From NCBI RefSeq assembly GCF_002078175.1, contig NZ_MWFK01000001.1, forward strand, positions 2,666,001 through 2,730,000: a stretch of 64,000 bases of DNA, written 5' to 3'. Positions within the stretch are counted from its first letter, which is position 1, and every line of letters starts with the position of its first letter. The notes beneath the pieces were generated by a model that was not told the origin of the DNA, ran no database searches, and was given only the letters and a program-made list of their open reading frames with translations. Made by a program: the position numbers and the translations under genes. The DNA comes from Streptomyces sp. M41(2017) (GTDB lineage: Bacteria; Actinomycetota; Actinomycetes; Streptomycetales; Streptomycetaceae). Positions 8,324-17,367 of this stretch are shown here, piece by piece.

Positions 8324-9355
8324 TCAGCGGTTGACGGACTGGATCTCCTGGACGGTCACGTCCTGGGTCGTCCCGAAGGTGCCGTCGGGCAGGTCTCCGC
8401 CCGCGCCGCCGCTGCCGGTCCAGTTCACGGCCCAGGTGATGGTCGCCCTGAGCTGGTACGTCCCGTTGCCCGACGAACGCAGGTACTTGATGCCACAGGG
8501 CGGCGTCTCGTGGGCCTTGCCCTTGGCGAACGGCGCACCGATCGAGTCGTCGTCGTTCAACTGGCACTCGCCCGATCCCGGGTAGGTCTCGGCGTCGGCG
8601 GTACCCGGCTCCAGTTTCAGCGAGACGGGCTTCGCGGTGGTCGTCGCGGAGATGTTGAGCCCGGCGACGTCGAGAGCCGCGGTGACGGAGACCTCTTTGA
8701 ACGTCGCCTTGTCGAGCCAGGCCCAGGTGGGGAGGTTGACCTTGGTGACGTTCTTGGGGGCGAGGGTGACTTTGGTGTCGGGGAGCGTGAGCCTGTTGTA
8801 GGCGAGCTCCGCCAGAATCTGGGGAGTTACGGCATTCTTCACCGGAGGCGTGTCGCCGTTCTCGACCCAGAAGGGCAGCTCGCTACAGGTGAAGGCGGCA
8901 GGGTCGTCCAACCGGTTCGGATTCTGCACCGACACCCAGAAGTTTCCCTCGTCGGCTTTGTCGAGGTTGTAGTCCTTGTACTTGCCGTCCTTGTACATGT
9001 CCCGGAACTGGCCTGTCGCCGACTTCGCGTAGCTGGGCTGGCGAGGGTCATTGACGATGTCGTCGTATTCGCCTTCGACATGCTTCCGGAAGTCAGCCGC
9101 CGACTCCGGCTCGTACCAGCAGGCCGGTGGCGTCCAATTGCCCACCGGTGTGACGTTGCCAGGCCTTGTTCCGCCCGTGCCGGTGCTACCGGAAAAGGTG
9201 ATACGCGACTCAAGGGTCTTGCCGGACCGGTTGCTCGACGTTTTCACATCGCCGTCGGAAGTGCCGTGGCCTCGGGTCGCGAACGCTGGGCCGGCCTGGA
9301 GCGCGCAAACGGCGACCAGGGAGCCGGTGAGCAGCCATCTGCCGAGGTCCTTCAC
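8324..9355 (-). CDS. Secreted protein of unknown function
   Basis: About 343 residues. The N-terminus (K-D-L-G-R, then a hydrophobic stretch ending 'AGPAFA') is a typical Sec signal peptide with cleavage after A-x-A. The mature protein is polar, has cysteines near 'PPACWYEP', 'FTCSEL', 'GECQLN' and 'PPCGIK' and looks beta-rich. The GTG at 9355 overlaps the stop of the upstream lipoprotein gene (GTGA), implying coupled translation; a GTG 9 bases further upstream (9364) is an alternative. I recognise no domain. Pairing with a lipoprotein suggests an envelope complex, which is inference. Confidence 0.65.
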   Translation of the reverse strand: MKDLGRWLLTGSLVAVCALQAGPAFATRGHGTSDGDVKTSSNRSGKTLESRITFSGSTGTGGTRPGNVTPVGNWTPPACWYEPESAADFRKHVEGEYDDIVNDPRQPSYAKSATGQFRDMYKDGKYKDYNLDKADEGNFWVSVQNPNRLDDPAAFTCSELPFWVENGDTPPVKNAVTPQILAELAYNRLTLPDTKVTLAPKNVTKVNLPTWAWLDKATFKEVSVTAALDVAGLNISATTTAKPVSLKLEPGTADAETYPGSGECQLNDDDSIGAPFAKGKAHETPPCGIKYLRSSGNGTYQLRATITWAVNWTGSGGAGGDLPDGTFGTTQDVTVQEIQSVNR

Positions 9356-10005
9356 GGCGTGCACTTGGCGTTCCCCCTGTCAGAGACGAGTGCGGTGGTC
9401 TGCCAGACGCCGTCCCTGGCCTTCTTCAAGTGCGTGTTGTAGAAGACGTACGCGTCATTGTCCGAGGGCGTCCTGTCGACCTTGCCCGTCTTGTGGTTCT
9501 TGTTGAACGCCTTGCTCTCGTCGGTGCAGAACGTGACGCCGGCTTCCGTACTGCCGTAGAGAGTCACCTTCGGATCGAAGTACCGCACTGTCCCCGTGTA
9601 GGTGATCCCGTCGTCCACGAAGGACTTGACCCACTGGGCTCCGCTGACGAGGGCATCCCCTTGTCGGTAGAAGGCCAGGGCGGGTTCATCAGGATTGCCC
9701 TTGATGATTGCGTAGTTGGTGGCAGTCTGCGCGCGTCCCGCGTCGGCGAGGACGGCGTCCTTCGCCGCGTCACCCGTTTTCCAGTGCTGGAAGTCGTCGA
9801 TGACATCGGCGGGCAGCGTGATGTTCGGTCGCTTCGCGTCGTCGGACGCGGTCGGACTCGGTGACGGCGAACTCTTTTCGCCCTGATCCGCCCCCGCGAT
9901 CTTGTCGTTCCCCTTCGAGCTGTCGTCCCCGCTGCCGCAGGCTGTCAGCAGGAGGGCCGCGGTCGCGGCGAACGCGGCAGCAACGGGCAAAGAGCGGCGC
10001 TTCAC
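9352..10005 (-). CDS. Predicted lipoprotein
   Basis: 217 residues. The N-terminus 'MKRRSLPVAAAF' leads into a hydrophobic stretch with lipobox 'LLTAC' (Cys at about residue 22), followed by a Ser/Pro/Asp-rich linker (about 25-55), so the protein should be anchored to the outer face of the membrane. The rest is a compact domain with two further Cys ('TFCTDE' and 'NAKCTP') that could pair. The GTG at 10005 is chosen because GGGGAG lies 6 bases upstream; an ATG at 10026 would place the binding site inside the gene. The stop overlaps the next gene (GTGA). No family is recognised. Confidence 0.68.
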   Translation of the reverse strand: MKRRSLPVAAAFAATAALLLTACGSGDDSSKGNDKIAGADQGEKSSPSPSPTASDDAKRPNITLPADVIDDFQHWKTGDAAKDAVLADAGRAQTATNYAIIKGNPDEPALAFYRQGDALVSGAQWVKSFVDDGITYTGTVRYFDPKVTLYGSTEAGVTFCTDESKAFNKNHKTGKVDRTPSDNDAYVFYNTHLKKARDGVWQTTALVSDRGNAKCTP

Positions 10006-10470
10006 AGTGGACTCCCCGTGAGACATCAGTTCAACCAAGTCAGTCAAGGGCAACGACGGTATCCGTGGGGCTGTTGGTTTCGCCAGGAGGTACCTCCCCG
10101 GGGATGGGGATGAACGAGGGCAATTGCTCGCCATCTGAGCGTTTTCCCAGCCCCGGGCGGCCCTCCGTACGTCAACTGCGTGATCCCTCCACAGATCCGC
10201 CACGTTCTCGACACGGCACCCGGGCGGAATCCGGAGCCGCCGCCCGGGTGCCGGGCTTCGCCCGTGAGCGTCGCCCCCTTCGCAGGAGTGAGCGCCGGCT
10301 ACGTCAGAGCGGCCCGCCCCGGCGGCTCGACGCGTACGCCTCCCACCCCCGCCCGATCCCCACCTCGTACCCTGACCCAAGCCGCCGGTCCGAACAGAGT
10401 GGCGAGCGTGCGCCGGCTGCGGCGAACGATGAACGACGAACGACCGACCACGACCCCGGGGGACACAGCC
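10006..10470. other. Divergent intergenic region between lipoprotein and toxin locus
   Basis: 465 bases separating two divergent transcription units, so promoters for both should lie here. There is a perfect 12-bp palindrome GGAGGTACCTCC at 10086-10097, about 80 bases upstream of the lipoprotein start, and a GCAATTGC palindrome around 10120. Both could be operators. The right half (about 10180-10440) is Pro/Arg-codon-like and open in one frame upstream of the gene at 10471, but has no ribosome binding site. Confidence 0.4.
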
Positions 10471-11118
10471 ATGGCCCGCTATATGGAGACGCTCACCATC
10501 GAGCGCGGCGGATTCCGGATCAAGGTGCCGGAGTCGTGGTGGGAGTTCGATGTGCGGCCGGAGTCGCGGGACGACTCCATACGGCGGATGGTCAGCGAAC
10601 GGATCGACGAACGTCCGGAGTTGGCGCAGTACCGCGACACATACACCGCCTTCCTGCGCAAGGCCGCCGCCGACGCCTGGAAGTCCGGTGCCCTGTACTG
10701 CGGCTGCATGGCGGAGTCGTTCGGTGGTGACACCCCGATCACCGGATCGGTCACGGTGTCGATCGTCGGCGGGCGCTCGCAGACCGGCGAGCCCCTCTCC
10801 ACCGACCCGCAGGTGATCGCCGGCCAACTCGCGGTGCGGGAGGCCAAGAAGGAGGGGGACGCCTGGCGCAAGGTGACGACCGTCGAGATACCCGGCGTCG
10901 GTCCCGCCGCGCGGACGTACGGGATCGAGGACATCGCCGTACCGGACGACAGCCTTCAGCGCACGATCCGTGCCGTCCTCATGCAGACGTTCATCCCCGT
11001 GCCCGGCCAGGAGGGCAAGGTCGCGCTCGTCGCCGGGAGCAGCCAGGTCCTCGACCTCGCCGACTCCTTCTTCGACATCTTCGACGCCATCACCTCCACC
11101 TTCCGCTTCGCGGCGTAA
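10471..11118 (+). CDS. Member of recurring cassette-associated family, at RHS toxin locus
   Basis: 215 residues. After a short lead the protein has 'FRIKVPESWWEFDVRPE', a long helix with 'ERIDERPELAQYR', a 'YCGCMAESF' strand, a 'TTVEIPGVGPAARTYG' strand and a C-terminal 'FDIFDAITSTFRF' helix. It is clearly homologous to the protein at 24626-25270, which has the same motifs in the same order and sits in the other toxin locus. The pattern VP-x-x-W to F-D-x-I is shared more distantly with the genes at 3234, 3962 and 4781. The ATG at 10471 is preceded by GGGGGA at about 7 bases. It lies 128 bases upstream of the RHS toxin on the same strand, suggesting a chaperone or adaptor for its export rather than an immunity protein, since the tips of the two toxins differ while these proteins are alike. 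Confidence 0.65.
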   Translation: MARYMETLTIERGGFRIKVPESWWEFDVRPESRDDSIRRMVSERIDERPELAQYRDTYTAFLRKAAADAWKSGALYCGCMAESFGGDTPITGSVTVSIVGGRSQTGEPLSTDPQVIAGQLAVREAKKEGDAWRKVTTVEIPGVGPAARTYGIEDIAVPDDSLQRTIRAVLMQTFIPVPGQEGKVALVAGSSQVLDLADSFFDIFDAITSTFRFAA

Positions 11119-11246
11119 CGCCCCGGCCGCCACCTCCGGGTCCGCCCCGGCGTCCCTTCCTCGCCTCGCACGCATCCAGTAACTTCGCTCATGCATACGA
11201 GTGTTGTTGGTGTCGTTGGTGGTGTTGCTGTCACGGGGGTTGCGGC

Positions 11247-14200
11247 ATGGCGGGGAATCGGCCGGGTGACTGGCATGTGCTGGATCTGGACAGGGATCCG
11301 ACGCCGGGTGATCCGGATCGGGTGCGGCATCTGTCGAAGAATCTGCATGACTTCGCCGATGACGTGGGTGATGCGCTGCGTCTGATCAAGGGGATGGCGG
11401 CCGAGGACACGGTTCTGCAGTGGGCGGGGAAGTCGGCGAAGGCGTTCCAGGACGAGTTCGCCGGTGTGCCGAAGCAGTTGAAGAAGCTGAAGAAGTCGTA
11501 CGAGACGGCGGGGGATGCCCTGGCCGCTTACTGGCCGAAGCTGGAGCGGGCGCAGGCGCTGGCGGACAAGGCGCTGGCGAAGGGGCGGGACGCGCAGTCC
11601 GATCTGACGTCGGCGAAGTCGCGTCTTTCTTCGGCTGATTCGTGGGTGACGCGGGCGAACAAGGAAGCGGACAAGTACAAGGACGACCCGACCGGCAGCA
11701 AGGGCAGCGCTGAGAAGCCGGACGAGGCGAAGGTACGGGCCGCCACGCGGGATGCCCAGCACGCCAAGTCCGCGCACGACAGTGCTCAGTCGGATGTGAC
11801 GACGGCGAGCAACGCGCTGGACGCGGCGAAGAAGATGGCCGCGGATGCCCGCACGATGCGGGAGGAGGCGGCGCGGGACGCGAAGTCGAAGATCGATGAG
11901 GCGTCGGATGCGGGGATTCACAACCGGAAGTGGTGGGAGGAGGTCGGGGACTGGTTCTCCGACAACTGGGACACCATCGTCGCGGTGTGCAAGGTCGTCG
12001 TCGCCGTGGTGGGCGTCATCGCGATGATCATCGGGGGGCCGATCCTCGGCGCGATCGTGCTGATCGCGGCCCTGGTCGTCCTGGCGGACACCCTCAACAA
12101 ATATCGCAAAGGTCAAGCCGGTCTTCTGGACGTCGCCTTCGCCGCCCTGGACTGCATACCCGGCGGCAAGGGCATCACGTCCCTGGGCAAACTCGCCAAA
12201 GGCATGAAGACCTTGGGCAAGGGCGGGCTCAAGGCCATGGTCAAGGGCTTCGGGAAGGGGCTGAGAAGAGAAGCCGACGACGCCGTCGCAAGGAGTAAGC
12301 CGGCCAAGGGGCGTTGTGAGGGTGGCGACCCCGTAGACATGGTGTCCGGCGAAATGTTCATGGAGCACACCGATGTCCAACTGCCGGCCCTTCTCCCGCT
12401 GGTGCTCCGTCGTACACACGTGTCCACCTACACCTCTGGGCAATGGTTCGGTCCTTCGTGGGCGTCAACGCTGGACGAACGACTCGAACTCGACAGCGAG
12501 GGAGCGCTGTTCGCCGCCGAGGACGGAATGATTCTCGTGTACCCGGTCCCCTCGCCGGGATCGTCGGTGATGCCGTTGGAGGGACCACGCTGGCCGCTGG
12601 ACTGGGATGGAGGACCGGATGCACCGCTGCGCGTGACGGATCCGGAGTCCGGTCACGTCCGGCATTTCGCCCCCGTGTCTCAGCCGATCTCCGCCGAGCA
12701 GGCCTTCACTCTTCCGTTGGCTGCCGTGTCGGACCGCAACGATCACCGCATTGACATCGACCGCGACCCCTACGGTGCGCCTGTCGCGGTACGTCATTCC
12801 GGTGGATACCACGTGGATGTCGACACAGCCGGAGGCCGTGTCGTGAATCTGCGCCTCAAGGATCCGGAAGGGGGAGAGACAGGGACGACGCTTCTCACCT
12901 TCGTCTATTCGGACGGCAACCTCACCGAGATCTACAATTCCAGCGGGCTGCCCTACCGGCTCGCCTACGACGACCGAGCACGCATCACCTCGTGGACCGA
13001 CCGGACCGGGGCCTGGTATCGCTACGAATACGACGAGCAGGATCGATGCACTCGTGGCGAGGGTGTGAGTGGTTTTCTCGACTGCACCATCGCGTACGAC
13101 ACGGACGCTCGGGAGACTCGATTCACCAACTCGTTGGGTCACACAACTCTCCACCGCTACAACGAACTCCTCCAGCGCACGGAAGTCACTGATCCGCTCG
13201 GCCGTACCGTGCGGACCGAGTGGGACCGTTACAACCGACAACTGTCCCGAACCGATGAGCTGGGTCGCCGCACCTCGTTCGCGTATGACGCGCGGGGAAA
13301 CCTCGCCGGCATCACGCGGCCCGACGGCCTGCAGACCTCAATGGAGTACGACGAGCTCAACCTGCCTGTTCACGTCGTGGAGGCGGACGGTGCCGAGTGG
13401 CGTCAGGTCTTCGACGAACGCGGTAATCGGCTCAGTGTCACGGATCCGGCGGGTAACACCCAGCGGTACCTCTATGACGAGCGGGGGCGTCGTACAGGAT
13501 GGGTCGATGCGCTGGGCCATGTCAGCACCACGATGTGCGACGCGTTGGGCCTGTCGATCGCGGAGACGGACGCACTCGGCCACACGACGCACGTGGAGCG
13601 GGACGCATTCGGTCGCATAGTCCGCTCCGTCGATGCGGCAGGCAACGTCGAGCGCATGGGATGGACCGTCGAAGGCGCCCCCGCCTGGCGTACGGCTGTC
13701 GATGGAAGCCAGGAGAGCTGGCAATGGGACGGCGAAGGAAACCTGGTCGCCCATGTCGATGGGGCTGGAAGTCGGTCCACGACGCGAACGGGCCCATTTC
13801 ACCAGCCTGTCGTACGTACCGACCCCATGGGTGCCGAGTATCGGTTCACGTACGACACCGAGGTGAATCTGATCAAGGTGACAAATCCGCAGGGCCTGTC
13901 GTGGGACTACGTCTACGACGAGACGAACCGGCTCACCACCGAGACGGACTTCGAGGGTCGGACGCTGACGTACACGTACGACGTGGCGGGGCGGTTGGCG
14001 TCGCGCACCAACGGTGCCGGAGAGCGGGTCGTTCTGTCGCGGAACGAACTCGGCCGGGTGGTCGAAGAACGGAGCGCAGACGGGAGCAGCACGTTCGCCT
14101 ACGACCCCATGGGACGTCTCCTCGAAGCTGTCAGTGCCGACTGTCTCCTGGAGCGGGCCTACGACGCCGGCGGGCGCCTGGTGCGGGAGTCGATAGACGG

Positions 14201-15887
14201 CGCAGTGACGTCCTACACGTTCGATGCCATGGGCCGTCGCATCGAGCGGCGCACCCCGAGCGGGATCGTCTCCACCTGGAGTTACGACGCGGCCGGCAGG
14301 CCGGAATCACTGAACGCGGCCGGTCACCGGATGGAGTTCACCTTTGACGCCCTCGGTCGGGAACTGGGACGCGGGCTGGGACCCGGAGCCGACCTGAGGC
14401 AGACCTGGAACGCTGTTGGGCGTCTCACAGGTCAGTCCATCGTCGGCATGGGAACTTCATCCGAGACGCCGATTCGGCACCGCTCCTTCAGCTATCGCGC
14501 CGACGGTCTTCCATCGGGGATCGACGATCGCACCACGGGACGAAGCGCGTTTGACATGGACCGCGACGGTCGGGTCACAGCCATCCGTGCTCACGACTGG
14601 ACGGAAACGTACGCGTACGACGACCTCGGGAACATTCAGAGGTCATCCATACCCACCGACAGTCCGGCACGGGCGGAGAGGCAGTACACGGGCAACCGGC
14701 TGATCAGGTCCGGTCGTACGACGTACGAGTACGACCGACAGGGGCGGCCCGTAAGAACAGTGAAGCGGTTGCTCAACGGGCAGAGGCAGGTCGCGACGTA
14801 CGCCTGGGACGCCGAGGACAGACTCACCGCGACCGTCACCCCCGAGGGCACTACGTGGCGCTACCGCTACGACCCCACGGGACGGCGCAGGGGGAAGGCC
14901 CGCCTGGCCGCCGACGGTTCGGTGGTTGAGGAACTCCAGTTCACCTGGGACGGCACCAGGGTCGCGGAACAGATCGACGGAACCGGACACGCAACGTCGT
15001 GGGACTACTTCTCGGGCACCTATCGACCGCTGACGCAGCTCGACCACGGGCCGTCGCATCGGTCCGCCGGTGCCCCCTCCCGTCAGCGACATGAAGCGAG
15101 TGTCCGCTTCCACGCCGTCGTCAGCGACACGGTGGGCACGCCAACCGAACTGGTCGACAGGGACGGGAACGTGGCGTGGCAGCGGAGCAGCACGCTATGG
15201 GGCCGGACGAAACAGTCCTCCGTAGAAGGCGACCCGGACTTCTGGCCAGGCCTGGAATGCCCTCTGAGGTTTCCAGGACAGTACGCAGATCCTGAGACCG
15301 GCTGGCACTACAACTACGCGCGGTACTACGACCCCGAGAACGCGCGATACGTGAGTCCGGACCCGTTGGGACTCGCTCCGAGCCCCAACAACTACGCGTA
15401 TGTGTCTCATCCGTTCTTTTTCACGGACCCCTTGGGGCTCATTCGCAACCCCGCAACCGGCCGCTATGCCGTAGATCCGAATGCGCCCGCGACCACCCAT
15501 AACCGGTCCTCTGAATATCCCCATAATTATTGGGATTCTACTCACGAGGACATGGTCACGCGATTCACCGACGAGGGCCGCGCGGCGGGGGGTTGGCCCG
15601 TGGACCGGAATGGCAACCGTGTTCCGAGGGATCAGCTCACCTGGCGCAACAATGCGGGCGAAGTGATTCCGGGAGATTCGACGATCCTGACGTACGACCA
15701 TAACCCACGAGTTGTGGAGCACTACAACGAGACTGGCTACAACAGTAGTTATGCCGAGCGGGAGACTTGGTACAATGACACAACCGATATGGAGCCCATG
15801 ACGCGGGCAGATAATGGCCGTGACGGCCAACGGGCGCCGCGGTATCGGCAAGATACCGGACCGAATTATTCGTGCAGGGGTGCTTGA
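11247..15887 (+). CDS. Polymorphic RHS toxin with T7SS-type trunk and putative HNH/EndoVII-like tip
   Basis: 1546 residues. Residues 1-110 carry the 'DRDPTPGD' signature and a WXG-like helical domain ('WAGKSAKAF'). Residues 110-220 are coiled-coil-like. A 'HNRKWWEEVGDWFSDNW' motif precedes two hydrophobic helices (about 240-290). A DUF6531-like entry ('GDPVDMVSGEMF') follows at about 355, then many YD/RHS repeats and the RHS core ('GQYADPETGWHYNYARYYD') ending at 'DPLGL' (about 1393-1397), the usual self-cleavage border. The remaining ~149 residues are the toxin tip: 'YDHNPRVVEHYNETGYNSS' and 'WYNDTTDMEPM' give a D-H, H, N spacing typical of HNH/EndoVII-type nucleases. That subclass is inferred. 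The DNA of the tip is much less GC-rich than the core (30 of 60 bases are A/T at 15481-15540). Two candidate immunity genes follow. Confidence 0.85.
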   Translation: MAGNRPGDWHVLDLDRDPTPGDPDRVRHLSKNLHDFADDVGDALRLIKGMAAEDTVLQWAGKSAKAFQDEFAGVPKQLKKLKKSYETAGDALAAYWPKLERAQALADKALAKGRDAQSDLTSAKSRLSSADSWVTRANKEADKYKDDPTGSKGSAEKPDEAKVRAATRDAQHAKSAHDSAQSDVTTASNALDAAKKMAADARTMREEAARDAKSKIDEASDAGIHNRKWWEEVGDWFSDNWDTIVAVCKVVVAVVGVIAMIIGGPILGAIVLIAALVVLADTLNKYRKGQAGLLDVAFAALDCIPGGKGITSLGKLAKGMKTLGKGGLKAMVKGFGKGLRREADDAVARSKPAKGRCEGGDPVDMVSGEMFMEHTDVQLPALLPLVLRRTHVSTYTSGQWFGPSWASTLDERLELDSEGALFAAEDGMILVYPVPSPGSSVMPLEGPRWPLDWDGGPDAPLRVTDPESGHVRHFAPVSQPISAEQAFTLPLAAVSDRNDHRIDIDRDPYGAPVAVRHSGGYHVDVDTAGGRVVNLRLKDPEGGETGTTLLTFVYSDGNLTEIYNSSGLPYRLAYDDRARITSWTDRTGAWYRYEYDEQDRCTRGEGVSGFLDCTIAYDTDARETRFTNSLGHTTLHRYNELLQRTEVTDPLGRTVRTEWDRYNRQLSRTDELGRRTSFAYDARGNLAGITRPDGLQTSMEYDELNLPVHVVEADGAEWRQVFDERGNRLSVTDPAGNTQRYLYDERGRRTGWVDALGHVSTTMCDALGLSIAETDALGHTTHVERDAFGRIVRSVDAAGNVERMGWTVEGAPAWRTAVDGSQESWQWDGEGNLVAHVDGAGSRSTTRTGPFHQPVVRTDPMGAEYRFTYDTEVNLIKVTNPQGLSWDYVYDETNRLTTETDFEGRTLTYTYDVAGRLASRTNGAGERVVLSRNELGRVVEERSADGSSTFAYDPMGRLLEAVSADCLLERAYDAGGRLVRESIDGAVTSYTFDAMGRRIERRTPSGIVSTWSYDAAGRPESLNAAGHRMEFTFDALGRELGRGLGPGADLRQTWNAVGRLTGQSIVGMGTSSETPIRHRSFSYRADGLPSGIDDRTTGRSAFDMDRDGRVTAIRAHDWTETYAYDDLGNIQRSSIPTDSPARAERQYTGNRLIRSGRTTYEYDRQGRPVRTVKRLLNGQRQVATYAWDAEDRLTATVTPEGTTWRYRYDPTGRRRGKARLAADGSVVEELQFTWDGTRVAEQIDGTGHATSWDYFSGTYRPLTQLDHGPSHRSAGAPSRQRHEASVRFHAVVSDTVGTPTELVDRDGNVAWQRSSTLWGRTKQSSVEGDPDFWPGLECPLRFPGQYADPETGWHYNYARYYDPENARYVSPDPLGLAPSPNNYAYVSHPFFFTDPLGLIRNPATGRYAVDPNAPATTHNRSSEYPHNYWDSTHEDMVTRFTDEGRAAGGWPVDRNGNRVPRDQLTWRNNAGEVIPGDSTILTYDHNPRVVEHYNETGYNSSYAERETWYNDTTDMEPMTRADNGRDGQRAPRYRQDTGPNYSCRGA

Positions 15888-15898
15888 GGGAGGGATCG

Positions 15899-16639
15899 AT
15901 GGATCCGGCCGCTATCGTCTCAAATTTTCCGGGCGTCGAGGAGCTGTCGGGGGTGCCGGAGGCGTGGCACTGGTCACCCGTTCCGGGGCTCGATTTCGCA
16001 GCTGCGCTCAGTCAAGATCGCCGTACCCTGTTTCAGGTGAACGCGCGCGATTCGTACGATGAGGATTTGGTGAGCTCTCTCCTCGCGGCTGCTCGCGAGT
16101 CGGGACCTCTGATCGCGGCAGCAGGTGCTCCACTGGTTGCAATTCCCGGCTTCTCCCATCGGGGTAGAGCGTTCGATATGCTTGGGGTCGCCGGTCCAGG
16201 AGTTCATCGGTACCACGAAGTGCAGCAGCCGGAACTCCAGAAAGTGACCTGGGCCGTATTTCCTGGATATGAATGCGAGTTCGCCCACCCCGACAGGTAC
16301 TCGCTGGAGGACGCACGCGAGAGTTTCATCCGATTTCTCACTCCGGCCAACCTCGAGCGCTCGCCGGCACCGTTCCTCAGGGTGCGTTTCGACAATACCG
16401 TGACCAAAGGTGGCACGGATGGGCCGGACGGGGCGTTGGTCGCACCTAAGACGCTCCACCGTGAGCTGGCATTGCTCGACGGTGCTCCTGGAAGTTTCGT
16501 CGAGTTCGAGAATTTCCGCGGGCAGAACTTCCGAGTGGAGTGGGACGGGAGCTGGCTTCTTCTCGGAGGTGAAGGGGGAGCGCGCCATCTCGGGCTCGAA
16601 GAGCTGCTGCAGTTTGCGGCAGAGGCGTTGAATGGCTGA
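15899..16639 (+). CDS. Candidate immunity protein for the RHS toxin
   Basis: 246 residues, starting at the ATG at 15899 with GAGGGAGGGA ending 5 bases upstream and only 11 bases after the toxin stop. No signal peptide or membrane helix, so it is cytosolic. Acidic overall, with a C-terminal 'FRVEWDGSWLLLGGEGGARHL' strand-turn-strand and a Leu-rich final helix, a shape seen in several immunity families. I cannot name the family. The coding DNA is less GC-rich than the surroundings, like the toxin tip, as expected for a tip/immunity pair that was exchanged together. The stop overlaps the next gene by 8 bases. Confidence 0.62.
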   Translation: MDPAAIVSNFPGVEELSGVPEAWHWSPVPGLDFAAALSQDRRTLFQVNARDSYDEDLVSSLLAAARESGPLIAAAGAPLVAIPGFSHRGRAFDMLGVAGPGVHRYHEVQQPELQKVTWAVFPGYECEFAHPDRYSLEDARESFIRFLTPANLERSPAPFLRVRFDNTVTKGGTDGPDGALVAPKTLHRELALLDGAPGSFVEFENFRGQNFRVEWDGSWLLLGGEGGARHLGLEELLQFAAEALNG

Positions 16640-17018
16640 TGTGCGGCTGAGGGTCACCGTCGAGACCGGTGAGACCTGGGACGATCCCGACGAGACCAGG
16701 ATCCAGCGTCTGTACGCCGGGCTGAATCTGAGGTGCCGGTTTCTGATCATGGAGCGGCCCGCCGAGTGCGACGACGGACAGACGTACATGCAACTGGCCC
16801 TCAACGACGACCTCACGATGGTGATCGAGCACAGAGAGGGCGGACCCGAAGCGCACTACCGCGGTGAAGTGCACCTTCCGGCGGAACACGGCGGTGACGA
16901 GGTTGTCGCGCCGGTGTTGCTCGGCTGGGCCGCCGGGCGCAGTGGATGGCGTGGTGCTCTGCACTGGGTGCGTTGGGACACGGCCAAGGAGGCTCCGTGG
17001 AGTGACCTCCGGGATTGA
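16632..17018 (+). CDS. Second candidate immunity or accessory protein of the RHS locus
   Basis: 128 residues, starting at an ATG that overlaps the previous stop, so translation is coupled. Acidic, soluble, beta-rich in appearance: 'RLRVTVETGETWDDPDE', a central 'MQLALNDDLTMVIEH' hairpin and a Trp-rich end 'GWRGALHWVRWD'. No known domain is recognised. Its place directly after the first immunity candidate, and before a terminator-like stem, suggests it belongs to the toxin operon. It could be a second immunity protein, possibly retained from an earlier tip. Confidence 0.55.
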   Translation: MADVRLRVTVETGETWDDPDETRIQRLYAGLNLRCRFLIMERPAECDDGQTYMQLALNDDLTMVIEHREGGPEAHYRGEVHLPAEHGGDEVVAPVLLGWAAGRSGWRGALHWVRWDTAKEAPWSDLRD

Positions 17019-17057
17019 GCGGGCTGCGCCTGTTTCCAGGTCATCGGGCTCGATGGA

Positions 17058-17093
17058 GGCCCCGGATCGCCGCCCGCATCGTGGACCGGGGCC
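17058..17093 (+). terminator. Stem-loop terminating the RHS toxin operon
   Basis: Perfect 8-bp arms GGCCCCGG (17058-17065) and CCGGGGCC (17086-17093) with a 20-base loop, followed by GTTTACG. It lies 40 bases after the last gene of the toxin operon. There is no long T-run, as is usual in high-GC actinobacteria. Confidence 0.5.
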
Positions 17094-17223
17094 GTTTACG
17101 GAGGTCGCATGACCGTGCCCCTCTCCCGCCCTGGTGACCCGTCCCCCATGTGGCTGAAACCCCCACCCCCGCCCGCTCCCGCCGTGAGCACCTCGTGCAG
17201 GCCTCGTGCACGGTCCGTGACGA

Positions 17224-17246
17224 GGGGGGCCCGGGGCGGGGTGGGG
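17224..17246 (+). other. Potential G-quadruplex motif
   Basis: Four runs of at least four G (17224-17229, 17233-17236, 17238-17241, 17243-17246) are separated by loops of only 3, 1 and 1 bases. This is the classic pattern of a very stable intramolecular G-quadruplex on the plus strand. It is about 120 bases upstream of the proposed Tad promoter. Confidence 0.5.
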
Positions 17247-17367
17247 TGGATTCGCTGGCGCACAGGTCGGAGGGGGGTTCGATCGCCGGGGTCAACGGGG
17301 AACCGCGGGGCTGTGGTTGCGCGTCGGTAACGTCGAGTCGGCTGTTCTTCGGGTGTCTTGACGCGCC

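Noticed and set aside
17109..17330. 73-codon frame with GGAGG four bases before its ATG
   Set aside because: The product is a Pro/Arg/Gly low-complexity chain that runs through the G-quadruplex motif and shows no domain, so it is probably chance.
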